From Clostridium sp. UBA2485 (GTDB taxonomy: Bacteria; Bacillota; Clostridia; Clostridiales; Clostridiaceae), in NCBI RefSeq assembly GCF_002341865.1, contig NZ_DDOV01000035.1, positions 40,749 through 73,826 of the forward strand: a stretch of DNA of 33,078 nucleotides, read 5' to 3'. The notes beneath the pieces are model-generated. The model was not told the origin of the DNA. It searched no databases and worked only from the letters and a program-made list of their open reading frames with translations. Shown here one piece after another: positions 8,013-16,138 of the stretch. The translations under genes were made by a program, and so were the position numbers. The first letter of the stretch is position 1. Every line of letters starts with the position of its first letter.

Positions 8013-8042
8013 AGACAGGCACCTGTTAATAGCCTGTCTTTT
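8013..8042 (+). terminator. Strong intrinsic terminator closing the repeat region
   Basis: AAGACAGGC pairs with GCCTGTCTT around the loop ACCTGTTAATA, followed by TTAAATTTTT. No protein gene lies directly upstream on the plus strand after ltaE at 7223, so its presence implies a transcript running through the repeat array. Confidence 0.8.
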
Positions 8043-8095
8043 AAATTTTTATAATAATCTTAACTTAAATATAATTGCTATCGCTTTATTACTAA

Positions 8096-8725
8096 TTAAA
8101 GTATATTTAATAATTCCCTCATATCATCAATAGCATAATCAGGTTCATGTTTTAAGACCTCTTCTAAAGGAATAAATGTATATTTAACTAAACAAGTTTT
8201 TGTATTAGCAGCTTTTCCAGATAAAATATCATTATGACTATCTCCTATCATTATCGCTTCCTCTGGTTCTATATTTAAAAGCTCTAGCGCCTTTAGCACT
8301 GGTTCTGGATCAGGCTTATGCTTCTTAGTATCTTCTGGTGTTACTATTGCATCAAAATACTTTTCCAAGTTAAATAGTCTTAATCCTCTTAAGGCAGTGT
8401 TACGTCTTTTTGATGTTACTATCGCTAATTTATATCCTCTGTTTTTTAATTCTATAAGCGCTTCTTCTACACCATCATAACCCTCTGTATAATCATCATG
8501 TATAGTTGCACAGTATTCTATGTATGCATTTACAAGTTCTTCAGTTCTTTCTTCACAGTATTTAGACATAGTGTAAGACAGTGGCTCCCCAAAATATCTA
8601 ATGAGCTCGTCATCCCCTACTTTTAAACCTAAGTTATTATTTAAAACATATTTAAAACTTTCTAATATTAATGTATTTGTATTAATTAAAGTTCCATCTA
8701 AATCAAACAATATAGCTTTAATCAT
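8096..8725 (-). CDS. ppaX: HAD-superfamily phosphatase, PpaX-like
   Basis: Cytoplasmic haloacid-dehalogenase phosphatase of 209 residues. Motif I is FDLDGTL (nucleophile D8, acid D10), motif II is IVTSKR, motif III is the Lys in KKHKPDPEP, and motif IV is MIGDSHNDI. A helical cap lies at about residues 16-80, as in subfamily IA. The overall pattern (LKNRGYKLAIVTSKRR, VTPEDTKKHKPDPEPVLKAL, DYAIDDMRELLNIL) resembles the pyrophosphatase PpaX, which hydrolyses PPi. Phosphoglycolate phosphatase is the main alternative, and sequence alone does not settle the substrate. AGGAGG precedes the ATG. It lies 21 bases downstream of the SprT-like gene on the same strand, so the two are probably co-transcribed. 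Note that a PPi-dependent phosphofructokinase is also in the window. Confidence 0.85.
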   Translation of the reverse strand: MIKAILFDLDGTLINTNTLILESFKYVLNNNLGLKVGDDELIRYFGEPLSYTMSKYCEERTEELVNAYIEYCATIHDDYTEGYDGVEEALIELKNRGYKLAIVTSKRRNTALRGLRLFNLEKYFDAIVTPEDTKKHKPDPEPVLKALELLNIEPEEAIMIGDSHNDILSGKAANTKTCLVKYTFIPLEEVLKHEPDYAIDDMRELLNIL

Positions 8726-8746
8726 AAAATTTCTCCTCCTTCTAAA

Positions 8747-9448
8747 TCAATTTTTCATCTTATCCAATGGCACATAATACTTAGAATATCTATTATTATA
8801 TTTATCACTGTACATGCCTTTATCATCCCTAACCATTACTACAGCATTCTTATTTATTTTATAAAGTATTCCTTTTAATAAAACTCCATTATACTTAAAG
8901 GTCACAGTACTCCCTAAAGTAATATTAGAATTTTCCATAAATATCTCACTGTCAGTAGGTAATCTATGATAAATATCGCTATGACCAAAAAGATTTACAC
9001 TTAAAGATTTAAATCTTGTAGTTTTGCAACTTGATTTTTTATATTTATAAAACTCGATTAAGTGGCATATTTCATGCTCAAAGATTATCATCATTGCTTC
9101 AATTACATCTTTCGTTACAATTCCTGAAACTATTTTTTCTCTATTGGTTTTATTATAGTTTTTTAGAAAGTTTAAACTTAGTTTTATCTCAAAGCTTTCA
9201 CTTATTGAATTTCTTTTATATATGGTTTTTCCTGCTGCTTTTGTCATTTTATTTGATAATGAAAAACTAATATTTTTAATAAAATCCTCACTAAAATAAC
9301 CTGATAAGAAATTACTATTATAAAGCTCAAATAAAACTCTTAAATGTAACGGCTTTATACTTGCAATATTACTACTATTTAAACCTGTAACTTCTTTAAA
9401 TGTAATATATATTTTATATCTTATATCATTAATTTCTTCTTTCTTCAT
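8747..9448 (-). CDS. SprT-like zinc metalloprotein
   Basis: A 233-residue cytoplasmic protein. The core (about 10-160) has the zinc-protease motif HEICH (H125-E126, H129) in an amphipathic helix, MMIIFEHEICHLIEF, followed by FGHSDIYHR, which can supply the third ligand. This arrangement fits the SprT-like family, whose eukaryotic members degrade DNA-protein crosslinks; bacterial roles are poorly defined. The tail (about 178-233, GSTVTFKYNGVLLKGILYKI then YYVPLDKMK) looks like a small beta-rich KOW/Tudor-like domain. No signal peptide. The ribosome site is weak (GGGTAATT). It precedes the HAD phosphatase gene in an apparent two-gene unit. Substrate unknown. Confidence 0.75.
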   Translation of the reverse strand: MKKEEINDIRYKIYITFKEVTGLNSSNIASIKPLHLRVLFELYNSNFLSGYFSEDFIKNISFSLSNKMTKAAGKTIYKRNSISESFEIKLSLNFLKNYNKTNREKIVSGIVTKDVIEAMMIIFEHEICHLIEFYKYKKSSCKTTRFKSLSVNLFGHSDIYHRLPTDSEIFMENSNITLGSTVTFKYNGVLLKGILYKINKNAVVMVRDDKGMYSDKYNNRYSKYYVPLDKMKN

Positions 9449-9526
9449 TTTAATTACCCAAATATATTCTCTCTTAAATAAGTTATAATTGATAGTATAT
9501 CACAGTATACACTTATTAGTCTAATA

Positions 9527-9638
9527 AGGCATCTTCAAAAAATAAAAAGTCAGCATGCTAGAATATTTTGTGACATACTGCGTTGTCAGACACAAAATAT
9601 TCTTACATCCTTGACTAATTATTTTATTTCAGATACCT
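9527..9638. repeat. MITE-like palindromic repeat, family 1 copy C (short loop)
   Basis: Left arm AGGCATCTTCAAAAAATA ... GAATATTTTGTG and right arm CACAAAATATTC ... TTTCAGATACCT are inverted repeats of about 47 bp with an 18-base loop, ACATACTGCGTTGTCAGA. The termini AGGCAT/ATACCT and the loop motif are shared with copies A and B 1.9 kb away. It lies in the gap between the SprT-like and VIT/VWA genes. Confidence 0.75.
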
Positions 9639-9644
9639 AAAATA

Positions 9645-9668
9645 AAACTGCTGAATTTTCAGCAGTTT
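9645..9668 (-). terminator. Terminator of the VIT/VWA gene
   Basis: AAACTGCTGAA and TTCAGCAGTTT are complementary. On the minus strand the stem is followed by a T-rich run (TTTTATTTTAG). It lies just past the stop at 9675. Confidence 0.8.
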
Positions 9669-9674
9669 CATTTA

Positions 9675-11948
9675 CTAACTTTTTAATATTGCTTTATCAA
9701 TTAATGAACTTAAAGAATGATCTTTATTTTCAGCTTTTTCTATAAAGCTTGTAAAGTGACTTTCTATATCTTCTATATCAATATCTCTAAGCTTAATGAC
9801 TTCTTCTAAAGATTTAATTTTTCTTTCGAAATCCTCTTTCTTTTCAGATTTTATGATCCCCCTATTTAATGAGGACTTTAATGCTAAATATAAAAAGCAT
9901 ATAGTATTATCATCATAATTATTCTTTGATTCTTCAAAATCACCTACAATAAAATTTAGAGATTTATTTAATAGATTTTTATATATAGAAATATCCTCTT
10001 TACCTAATGTAAAAGCTAATATACCTTTTATTGTAGACATTACTTTATCAATTTGATCTTCTTGTAAGGAGTTTGCAAAGGCTCCACTAGCAAATTGATG
10101 TGATGCTAGAATTCTTAGTAGTTCTCCCCTTAATGCTTTTGATAATTCTGCTTCATCAAATTGCGGTTCATCAAAATAATGTCTATAATAAAAATTAGAT
10201 GCTAATTGTGTACCTTCTCCCTCATCATACTTAATTTTTACTGGTAAAAATTTTTTAAATCCTATTCCTAACACAGGATCATAAAGTTGCTCCATCAATA
10301 TAAATGATGTTTCACTGCTCAGCACTCCTATACGTTTTGATATCTCTATAAGCTTATTTTTCATAGCATTATAAGTTTCTCCACGTTCAAATCTTATCCT
10401 ATTTTGTAAAGACTGTATCCTCTTTTTATACCATACTTTTTCAATTAAATTCATATTTTCTTCAAGTTCTAAATTACTTAAACTTATTCGTCTTTGTACT
10501 CTTCTATTTCCAACTTTTCCTCTTAAAGTTACAATTCCTTCTACCTGTCCTTGCACTTTAGCAAAAATAGAAAATAGTTCCCCATCATACATATATTCAA
10601 TAGTTCTTGGATAAGTTCTTTCAACTTCAACCAAACCCCAATCAATTTCAATATCCGTAATTTGTAATCCTCTAATTCTATTAAATTGCTTTAAAATACT
10701 ATCTTCAATTCTTTCATTATTATTAATAAATTCAGCTTTACCATAAGTAATTTGAGCTAATTTATTAATAAAATAAGTATTAACGGAGGCATCTATGCCA
10801 AATGGGAAAATTCTGCTTTCAATACAATGTTCATCTACATAATCTAATATTTCTTTCTCATTATCTACAATATCATCAGTAAATAATAAAATAGTATTTT
10901 CTTCTCCTAAAGCTTCATTTTTTAAAGCATATTTAATTCCTTCAAAAATAACTGCATCATCTTCACACTGTAGTTCATCTATCCACATAGAAGCTTTGAT
11001 TAAATTTTCTTCGTTATATTCTACTCTTCTGTCTTCTGAGAAATAATTAAGCCTATCTCCCATTGCAATTATATTAAAAGTATCTTCTTTAGATAAATTT
11101 CTTAAGCAAAGCTGAAGTGCATTTTTAGCTTCTAAAAGCTTTTTTCCTTCCATTGAACTTGATATATCTACCATAAATATATAATTATCAATTTTATTTT
11201 CCTTAGAAGGTTCTATATCAGGTATGAATCTTAGATAAATTATACTATTATTTTCCTTAGAATTTTCATATATCATCCCAGTAGTTTCTTCAAAAGTTTT
11301 TTCCTTTAAATAAATTATCATATCTTTATCTAGATTTTCCTTAGCTGAAGCTAAAGTAATTTTATATAAATAATCATTACCTTCTTCCACTTTTATTTTA
11401 TGAGTGGTACTTATAAATTCCATATCAGTAAAAGATTCAACTAATAAATTTAAGTATAATTTATAATTATTCTTTTTAACTAAATTTTCATTTGAGTCTA
11501 TATTGGTTGGTGGTATTATTCTAGGAATAGTTAGCTTTAATTGCTCATTATCATAAGCTAATTCTTCAATATATGATATCTTTATATTAATACTTTCTCC
11601 AGCTAATATTTTTCCCATAGAAATTCTAAAATCATTAGCATTAAATTCTTCTAATAAAAAATTAGAATTGTCATCCTTTATATTATTATAGATTTTATCA
11701 ACTTCCTTTTTGTCTTCTATAATACCTTTTATACTTCTTCCCCCAATATTTGCTTCAAAGCCTGACAATACTGATGTTTCTGGTATAGGAAAAGTGTATA
11801 TTGCCTCTACATCACTCTTGCCTTTATTTTCATATATATGATCTATAGTAAATTCTACAAACTCGCCACATACATTACCAGTAATGTTTACCTTTTTAAG
11901 TACTATATTGCTTTCAACTCTGTCATATGAAAATTTTGGATATTCCAT
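9675..11948 (-). CDS. VIT and von Willebrand factor A domain protein
   Basis: A 757-residue protein without a signal peptide or clear membrane segment, so probably cytoplasmic. An N-terminal VIT domain (about 1-130; EFTIDHIYENKGKSDVEAIY, FPIPETSVLSGFEA, EEFNANDFRISMGKILAGES) is followed by a VWA domain (about 253-430). The VWA MIDAS metal site is DISSS (261-265), preceded by YIFMV; LLFTDDIVD supplies the third metal loop. The C-terminal third (about 540-757) is helical and charged, with no domain I can name. VIT-VWA proteins are known from inter-alpha-trypsin inhibitor heavy chains and bacterial homologues; the metal site usually mediates protein contacts. Bacterial function is poorly known. 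AGGAGAGG precedes the ATG. It appears monocistronic, with terminators on each side. Confidence 0.88.
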   Translation of the reverse strand: MEYPKFSYDRVESNIVLKKVNITGNVCGEFVEFTIDHIYENKGKSDVEAIYTFPIPETSVLSGFEANIGGRSIKGIIEDKKEVDKIYNNIKDDNSNFLLEEFNANDFRISMGKILAGESINIKISYIEELAYDNEQLKLTIPRIIPPTNIDSNENLVKKNNYKLYLNLLVESFTDMEFISTTHKIKVEEGNDYLYKITLASAKENLDKDMIIYLKEKTFEETTGMIYENSKENNSIIYLRFIPDIEPSKENKIDNYIFMVDISSSMEGKKLLEAKNALQLCLRNLSKEDTFNIIAMGDRLNYFSEDRRVEYNEENLIKASMWIDELQCEDDAVIFEGIKYALKNEALGEENTILLFTDDIVDNEKEILDYVDEHCIESRIFPFGIDASVNTYFINKLAQITYGKAEFINNNERIEDSILKQFNRIRGLQITDIEIDWGLVEVERTYPRTIEYMYDGELFSIFAKVQGQVEGIVTLRGKVGNRRVQRRISLSNLELEENMNLIEKVWYKKRIQSLQNRIRFERGETYNAMKNKLIEISKRIGVLSSETSFILMEQLYDPVLGIGFKKFLPVKIKYDEGEGTQLASNFYYRHYFDEPQFDEAELSKALRGELLRILASHQFASGAFANSLQEDQIDKVMSTIKGILAFTLGKEDISIYKNLLNKSLNFIVGDFEESKNNYDDNTICFLYLALKSSLNRGIIKSEKKEDFERKIKSLEEVIKLRDIDIEDIESHFTSFIEKAENKDHSLSSLIDKAILKS

Positions 11949-12068
11949 TCAAACCTCTCCTTTTTTAAACTGGAAACTCTATTAAAAATAATTATATATA
12001 TTTAATTCTACCAAATAAATAATGAATTGCATTAAGACTTTTGTGAATTTTCTTTGAATTTTAATAAA

Positions 12069-12094
12069 AATAGAGCAAAGTTTCTTGCTCTATT
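12069..12094 (-). terminator. Terminator of the M19 dipeptidase gene
   Basis: AATAGAGCAA and TTGCTCTATT form a 10-bp stem with a 6-base loop; on the minus strand TTTTATT follows. Confidence 0.85.
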
Positions 12095-12135
12095 CGTATC
12101 TATTATATATTATACTAATTTTTCATATAAATATG

Positions 12136-13080
12136 CTATTTCATTACTTCTTTAATAACCCTAAGAGCATTTTTATAAAAGATCTTTTCTATTATAACGT
12201 CACTAAATCCTTCATTATTTAGTGCAACCAATAGTTTATCCATATCACCAATATTATCTATCTCTAGCCCTTTATCATCTATTCCATCAAAATCCGTACC
12301 TAGAGCTACAACTTCACTTCCACCTATATTAATTATATGCTTTATGTGCTTTACTATATCCTGAGTAAAGCTCCTGCCTTTAGTATTTAAAAAACTTTTT
12401 TCGAAATTTATTCCTGTAACTCCGCCTTTTTCCGCAAGCACTCTAATCATATCATCATTTAAATTTCTAGGATGATGACATATCTGCCTAGAATTAGAGT
12501 GAGATGCTACAAATGGTTTATTAGAGTATTTAGCAACATCGTAAAATCCCCCATCAGATAGATGAGAAACATCTATTATCATTCCTAAATTGTTCATTTC
12601 TCTTACACAATCTATACCAAATTCAGTTAATCCTTTGTTTTGTAATTCACTTTTGCAATTTGGAAATCCTATTTCATTAGTATAGTTCCAAGTTAATGTC
12701 ATAAGCCTAACACCTAATCTATAGAAATTTCTTAAATTGCTAAGTTTACCTTGTATTACTCCGCCTTCTTCAATTGTTAAAAAAGCTGATATCTTATTAT
12801 TATTAGTATTTTCTATAAGTTCTTGATAATTAGTTGCTAATCTTAACTTATCACTATTAGCTTGGATTTCATTATAAAATCTATCTAACATATCTAAAGC
12901 ATATTTTAAAGGGTCATCTACCTCTTGTGCTTCTACAAACAAAGCAAAAAATTGAGCTATTGAATCACTTTTAACTAGTTTTTCAACATCTACAGAAAAA
13001 TTATTTTTTCTTAAATTAACTTTATCCCCAGTATACATAAGCCTTCCTATAGTATCGCAATGTAGATCAATCATCTTCAT
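12136..13080 (-). CDS. Membrane-dipeptidase-type (M19) zinc dipeptidase
   Basis: Hydrolyses dipeptides with a dinuclear zinc site; related to mammalian renal dipeptidase, but with no signal peptide here, so cytoplasmic. Numbering from the first in-frame ATG (13089): HCD (H10, D12), the bridging Glu in LTIEEGG (about 107-108), H176 in IIDVSHLSD, H197 in FVASHSNSR, and D266 in ALGTDFDGID. The full metal-ligand set is present, and length (about 314-317) is normal for bacterial members. The ATG at 13089 abuts the GGGAG site with no spacing; the ATG three codons later (13080) has 9 bases of spacing, so I chose it. It is followed by its own terminator and may be co-transcribed with the WG-repeat gene, whose stop is about 100 bases upstream. 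Confidence 0.9.
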   Translation of the reverse strand: MKMIDLHCDTIGRLMYTGDKVNLRKNNFSVDVEKLVKSDSIAQFFALFVEAQEVDDPLKYALDMLDRFYNEIQANSDKLRLATNYQELIENTNNNKISAFLTIEEGGVIQGKLSNLRNFYRLGVRLMTLTWNYTNEIGFPNCKSELQNKGLTEFGIDCVREMNNLGMIIDVSHLSDGGFYDVAKYSNKPFVASHSNSRQICHHPRNLNDDMIRVLAEKGGVTGINFEKSFLNTKGRSFTQDIVKHIKHIINIGGSEVVALGTDFDGIDDKGLEIDNIGDMDKLLVALNNEGFSDVIIEKIFYKNALRVIKEVMK

Positions 13081-13183
13081 ATCATTCATCTCCCATTATA
13101 ATCATTTATTTAATTGTATCATAAAAACTATTTTCACAGTATTATCCAAATTATATTGATTACAAATTTAAAGACTATTATTC

Positions 13184-14176
13184 TTAAAGTATACTTCCAT
13201 CTTTTCTAATATACTGAGGTACTTCATTAACTATAATTTTAGCAATTCCATTGTAGAAGTTTTCGACTTCATCAAAAATAGGTTCTATAACAATATGATT
13301 GTTCATATCTATATAGCCCCATTTTTCATGAATTTGAACAGAGAATAATCCTTCACTATAGTCAAAAACATTGTCATATTCTATGGGAATTATAACATTT
13401 CCACTTTTATTTATAAATCCATATTTTTCCCCAATTGAGACTACTGCGTATTCTCCAGTGAAATTATCACTCCAATCATATTCAGGCTCTATGATAAAAT
13501 TCCCACTTTTATCTATAAATCCATATTGATCTTTGAAACAAACAGCTGACAACTCTTCATTAAAACTATTGGCAAATTCAAAGTCTTTATCAAAAATCTT
13601 TTCTCCATTTTTATCTATGTAAAAAAACTTATCACCCATAGCTACTGCTGCTAAACCTTCATCGAAATCACTACCGTAATCAAAGTCAAAATCTATGGCT
13701 ACATTACCATCTTTATCAATATATCCAAATTTTTCACCTTTTTTAACTAGTGCTAATCCATTTTCAAATTCATTTGCATCGTCAAAAGATGGACTTATTA
13801 TCATTTTTCCTTCGTTATTTATATATCCAAATTTCCCTAGAATTTTAACAGCTGCTATCCCTTCAGTAAAGCCTTTTGCCTCTTCAAATTTTGTTTTAAT
13901 AACCAAATCCCCATTTTTATTTATGTATCCATATTTATGATTTATTTCAACTACTGCCATGTCTTCATTAAAATAGTTTACATCATTATATTTAGGCTCA
14001 ATAACTAATTTTCCATCCTTATTTATAAAACCGCATTTACCATCCAATTCTACTAGAGCTATGTCATCTTCAAACTCATCTGCAAAATCGAACTTAAAAT
14101 CTATAATTGTTTTACCATTTCCATCTACATATCCATACATATCATTATTTTCTTTAGGATATAATTCATTTTCCAT
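13184..14176 (-). CDS. WG (KWG)-repeat protein
   Basis: A 330-residue protein made almost wholly of ten tandem units of about 33 residues. Each has a core like YGYIDKDGNVIIxxxFDxA followed by F-x-E/N-G-x-A-x-V. Recognisable cores are YGYVDGNGKTI, CGFINKDGKLV, YGYINKNGDLV, FGYINNEGKMI, FGYIDKDGNVA, FFYIDKNGEKI, YGFIDKSGNFI, YGFINKSGNVI, WGYIDMNNHIV and PQYIRKDGSIL; the last is degenerate. It is strongly acidic (Asp/Glu-rich), with no signal peptide or anchor. WG repeats are known from many bacteria and probably form a beta-propeller-like or solenoid binding surface; no molecular role is assigned. AGGAG lies 8 bases before the ATG. Ligand unknown. Confidence 0.9.
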   Translation of the reverse strand: MENELYPKENNDMYGYVDGNGKTIIDFKFDFADEFEDDIALVELDGKCGFINKDGKLVIEPKYNDVNYFNEDMAVVEINHKYGYINKNGDLVIKTKFEEAKGFTEGIAAVKILGKFGYINNEGKMIISPSFDDANEFENGLALVKKGEKFGYIDKDGNVAIDFDFDYGSDFDEGLAAVAMGDKFFYIDKNGEKIFDKDFEFANSFNEELSAVCFKDQYGFIDKSGNFIIEPEYDWSDNFTGEYAVVSIGEKYGFINKSGNVIIPIEYDNVFDYSEGLFSVQIHEKWGYIDMNNHIVIEPIFDEVENFYNGIAKIIVNEVPQYIRKDGSIL

Positions 14177-14266
14177 AACCTACACTCCTTCTATAACTAT
14201 ATATAGATGTACTATCTATATACTTATATACTTATTTTATTAATTATTTAGATTTCTACTCTACAT

Positions 14267-14593
14267 AATTGAGAATTGACTATTGACAATGGAGAATCAA
14301 GGATACTTTTCTTTTATAAGAGAAGTTTTAAATTGATTTCTTCTTGAAGTTACACAGTAGCTTCTTAGTAACGGACTATATATCTAGTATTTTCATAGTA
14401 TTAGTTAGACTTATTTGTATTGTTCAAAACTATACTGCACCTCAGGGGAACCCTAAAGGGTTTCACTACTGTTCCCAGAGGTAGGAAACTAACAATTATA
14501 ATTATATTACTAGTAAAAAGTCTATTAAAGAAATTAATTTGTAAAAATTAATTTCAACCATAATTGTCAATTGTCCATTTTCAACTCTCAATT
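14267..14593 (-). mobile_element. MITE-like element, family 2 copy 1 (no coding capacity)
   Basis: A 327-bp element bounded by imperfect inverted ends: AATTGAGAATTGACTATTGA on the left, and on the right the complement of AATTGAGAGTTGAAAATGGA. Inside are an A/T hairpin (AAATTAATTTgtaAAAATTAATTT, about 14531-14554) and a G/C-richer hairpin (CCTC-a-GGGGAAC at 14440-14451 with GTTCCC-a-GAGG at 14471-14481). No ORF of note. The reverse complement aligns over the ends and the A/T hairpin with 29613-29818, so this is a dispersed family in opposite orientations. It accounts for most of the 572-bp gap between the WG-repeat and phosphofructokinase genes. Confidence 0.72.
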
Positions 14594-14680
14594 AAATAAA
14601 ATAGTATATCTATATACATATTAAACTATTGTTATCATAATACAATATTCGTTATTTTACTACACAATATGATAATGCAA

Positions 14681-14709
14681 TTGTAGCTACCACTATTATA
14701 TATTATAAT
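14681..14709 (+). promoter_or_regulatory. Sigma-A-type promoter of the phosphofructokinase gene
   Basis: TTGTAG (14681-14686), a 17-bp spacer, and a perfect TATAAT (14704-14709), 40 bases before the ATG. The alternative TATAAT at 14723-14728 would start transcription inside the ribosome site and is less likely. Confidence 0.7.
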
Positions 14710-14748
14710 AAAATATGGTGTATATAATAGTGAGGGGAGATAATTAAT

Positions 14749-15960
14749 ATGAAAAATTGTTTAGTGGCCCAGTCCGGTGGTCCTACTTCTGTTATCAATT
14801 CAAGTGCTATCGGAATATTCGAAAAAAATTTAGAGTGTAAATATTATGATAATGTTTACGCCGGATTAAATGGTATTGAAGGTATTTTAAATAAAAATTT
14901 ACTCAACTTATCAGAAATGCCAAAGGAAGTGGTAAGCGGGCTTAAGTACACTCCTTCTTCTGGACTTGGTTCTTGTAGGTACAAGCTTAAAAATTATGAA
15001 AACCATAAGGATGAATATGTAAAATTATTTGAGATATTAGAAGAATATAAAATTAGCACTTTTTTCTATATAGGTGGAAATGATTCAATGGACACAGTAC
15101 ATAAACTTAGTAATTATGCTAAAGAGTATAATATCAATATTAAATTTATAGGTGTTCCAAAAACTATTGATAATGATTTACCTATTATGGACCATACCCC
15201 TGGATTTGGTAGCGCTGCTAAGTTTATTGCTACTATAGCTTTAGAAAACAGCATAGACGCTAATGTCTATAATTCTAAAAATGTATTTATAATAGAAACA
15301 ATGGGAAGAGATACTGGTTGGTTAGCTGCTAGTTCTTGTGTTGCCACTATAAATGGAAAATCTGTAGTGGACTTTATATACCTTCCTGAAATTCCTTTTA
15401 ATATTGAAAAATTTGTAAAAGATGTTAATAGAAAACTTGAAGAAAAAAATACCGCTGTAATAGTTGTCTCTGAAGGTATTAGAACTGCTGATGGATCTTT
15501 CTTAGGAGAAATGTCTTCAACTGGATTAGATAAATTTGGTCATGCACAACTTGGTGGAGTATGTAATTATCTTAAAAATTTATTAAAAGAAAATGGAGTA
15601 AAAAAAGTAAGAGCTATAGAACTTTCTACAATGCAAAGGTCAGCTATGCACTTTGCATCAGAAACTGACATTCAAGAGGCCTATGATATTGGTTCCTTTG
15701 CACTAGAGTATTCTAAAGAAGGCGAAAGTGGCAATATGGTTGCTATAAAAAGAATTTCTAACACTCCTTATAAGTCAGAACCTTTTGCACTTCACACATC
15801 AGAAGTTGCAAATAAAATTAAATATTTCCCTAAGGAATGGATAAATCTAGAAGGTAATAACGTTACTGTAGAAGCTTATAATTATACCTTACCACTTATT
15901 CTAGGAGAGTCAAAAATTGAATATGAAAATGGACTTCCAAAATATTATACTGTAAGATAA
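14749..15960 (+). CDS. Pyrophosphate-type 6-phosphofructokinase
   Basis: Phosphorylates fructose 6-phosphate to the 1,6-bisphosphate, most likely using PPi reversibly rather than ATP; 403 residues, cytoplasmic. The N-terminal loop is AQSGGPTSVINSS. Donor specificity follows two known positions: GGNDS (109-113; Asp112 replaces the Gly of ATP enzymes, which read GGDGS) and PKTIDND (137-143; Lys138 replaces the Gly of the ATP type). D141 is the catalytic base, and MGRDTGWLAA (185-194) binds the sugar phosphate. The Asn at 111, where most PPi enzymes have Asp (GGDDS), is a variant of the signature. GAGGGGAG precedes the ATG; there is a good promoter upstream and a strong terminator downstream, so it is monocistronic. 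Confidence 0.92.
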   Translation: MKNCLVAQSGGPTSVINSSAIGIFEKNLECKYYDNVYAGLNGIEGILNKNLLNLSEMPKEVVSGLKYTPSSGLGSCRYKLKNYENHKDEYVKLFEILEEYKISTFFYIGGNDSMDTVHKLSNYAKEYNINIKFIGVPKTIDNDLPIMDHTPGFGSAAKFIATIALENSIDANVYNSKNVFIIETMGRDTGWLAASSCVATINGKSVVDFIYLPEIPFNIEKFVKDVNRKLEEKNTAVIVVSEGIRTADGSFLGEMSSTGLDKFGHAQLGGVCNYLKNLLKENGVKKVRAIELSTMQRSAMHFASETDIQEAYDIGSFALEYSKEGESGNMVAIKRISNTPYKSEPFALHTSEVANKIKYFPKEWINLEGNNVTVEAYNYTLPLILGESKIEYENGLPKYYTVR

Positions 15961-16020
15961 TACTGAAAAGTTTAAATATATAATAGATGTGCTATTTAAA
16001 AATTTAAATTGAAAACATAT

Positions 16021-16063
16021 AACCGCTTTTGATTATTTAAACATAAAATAATCAAAAGCGGTT
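16021..16063 (+). terminator. Strong 18-bp terminator after phosphofructokinase
   Basis: AACCGCTTTTGATTATTT (16021-16038) pairs perfectly with AAATAATCAAAAGCGGTT (16046-16063), with a 7-base loop followed by TATTCTT. It lies between two convergent genes and may also stop the permease transcript. Confidence 0.88.
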
Positions 16064-16138
16064 TATTCTTAGCTTTCATATTACTAATTTATATTATTAT
16101 AAATTAAAAATTTATTTAATTTTAACCTCTTTAATAAA

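Noticed and set aside
7265..8042. Known large structured RNAs (RNase P, tmRNA, SRP RNA, OLE)
   Set aside because: None of the conserved cores I know for these RNAs is visible. Other large RNA classes such as ROOL, GOLLD or raiA could not be excluded without a covariance search.
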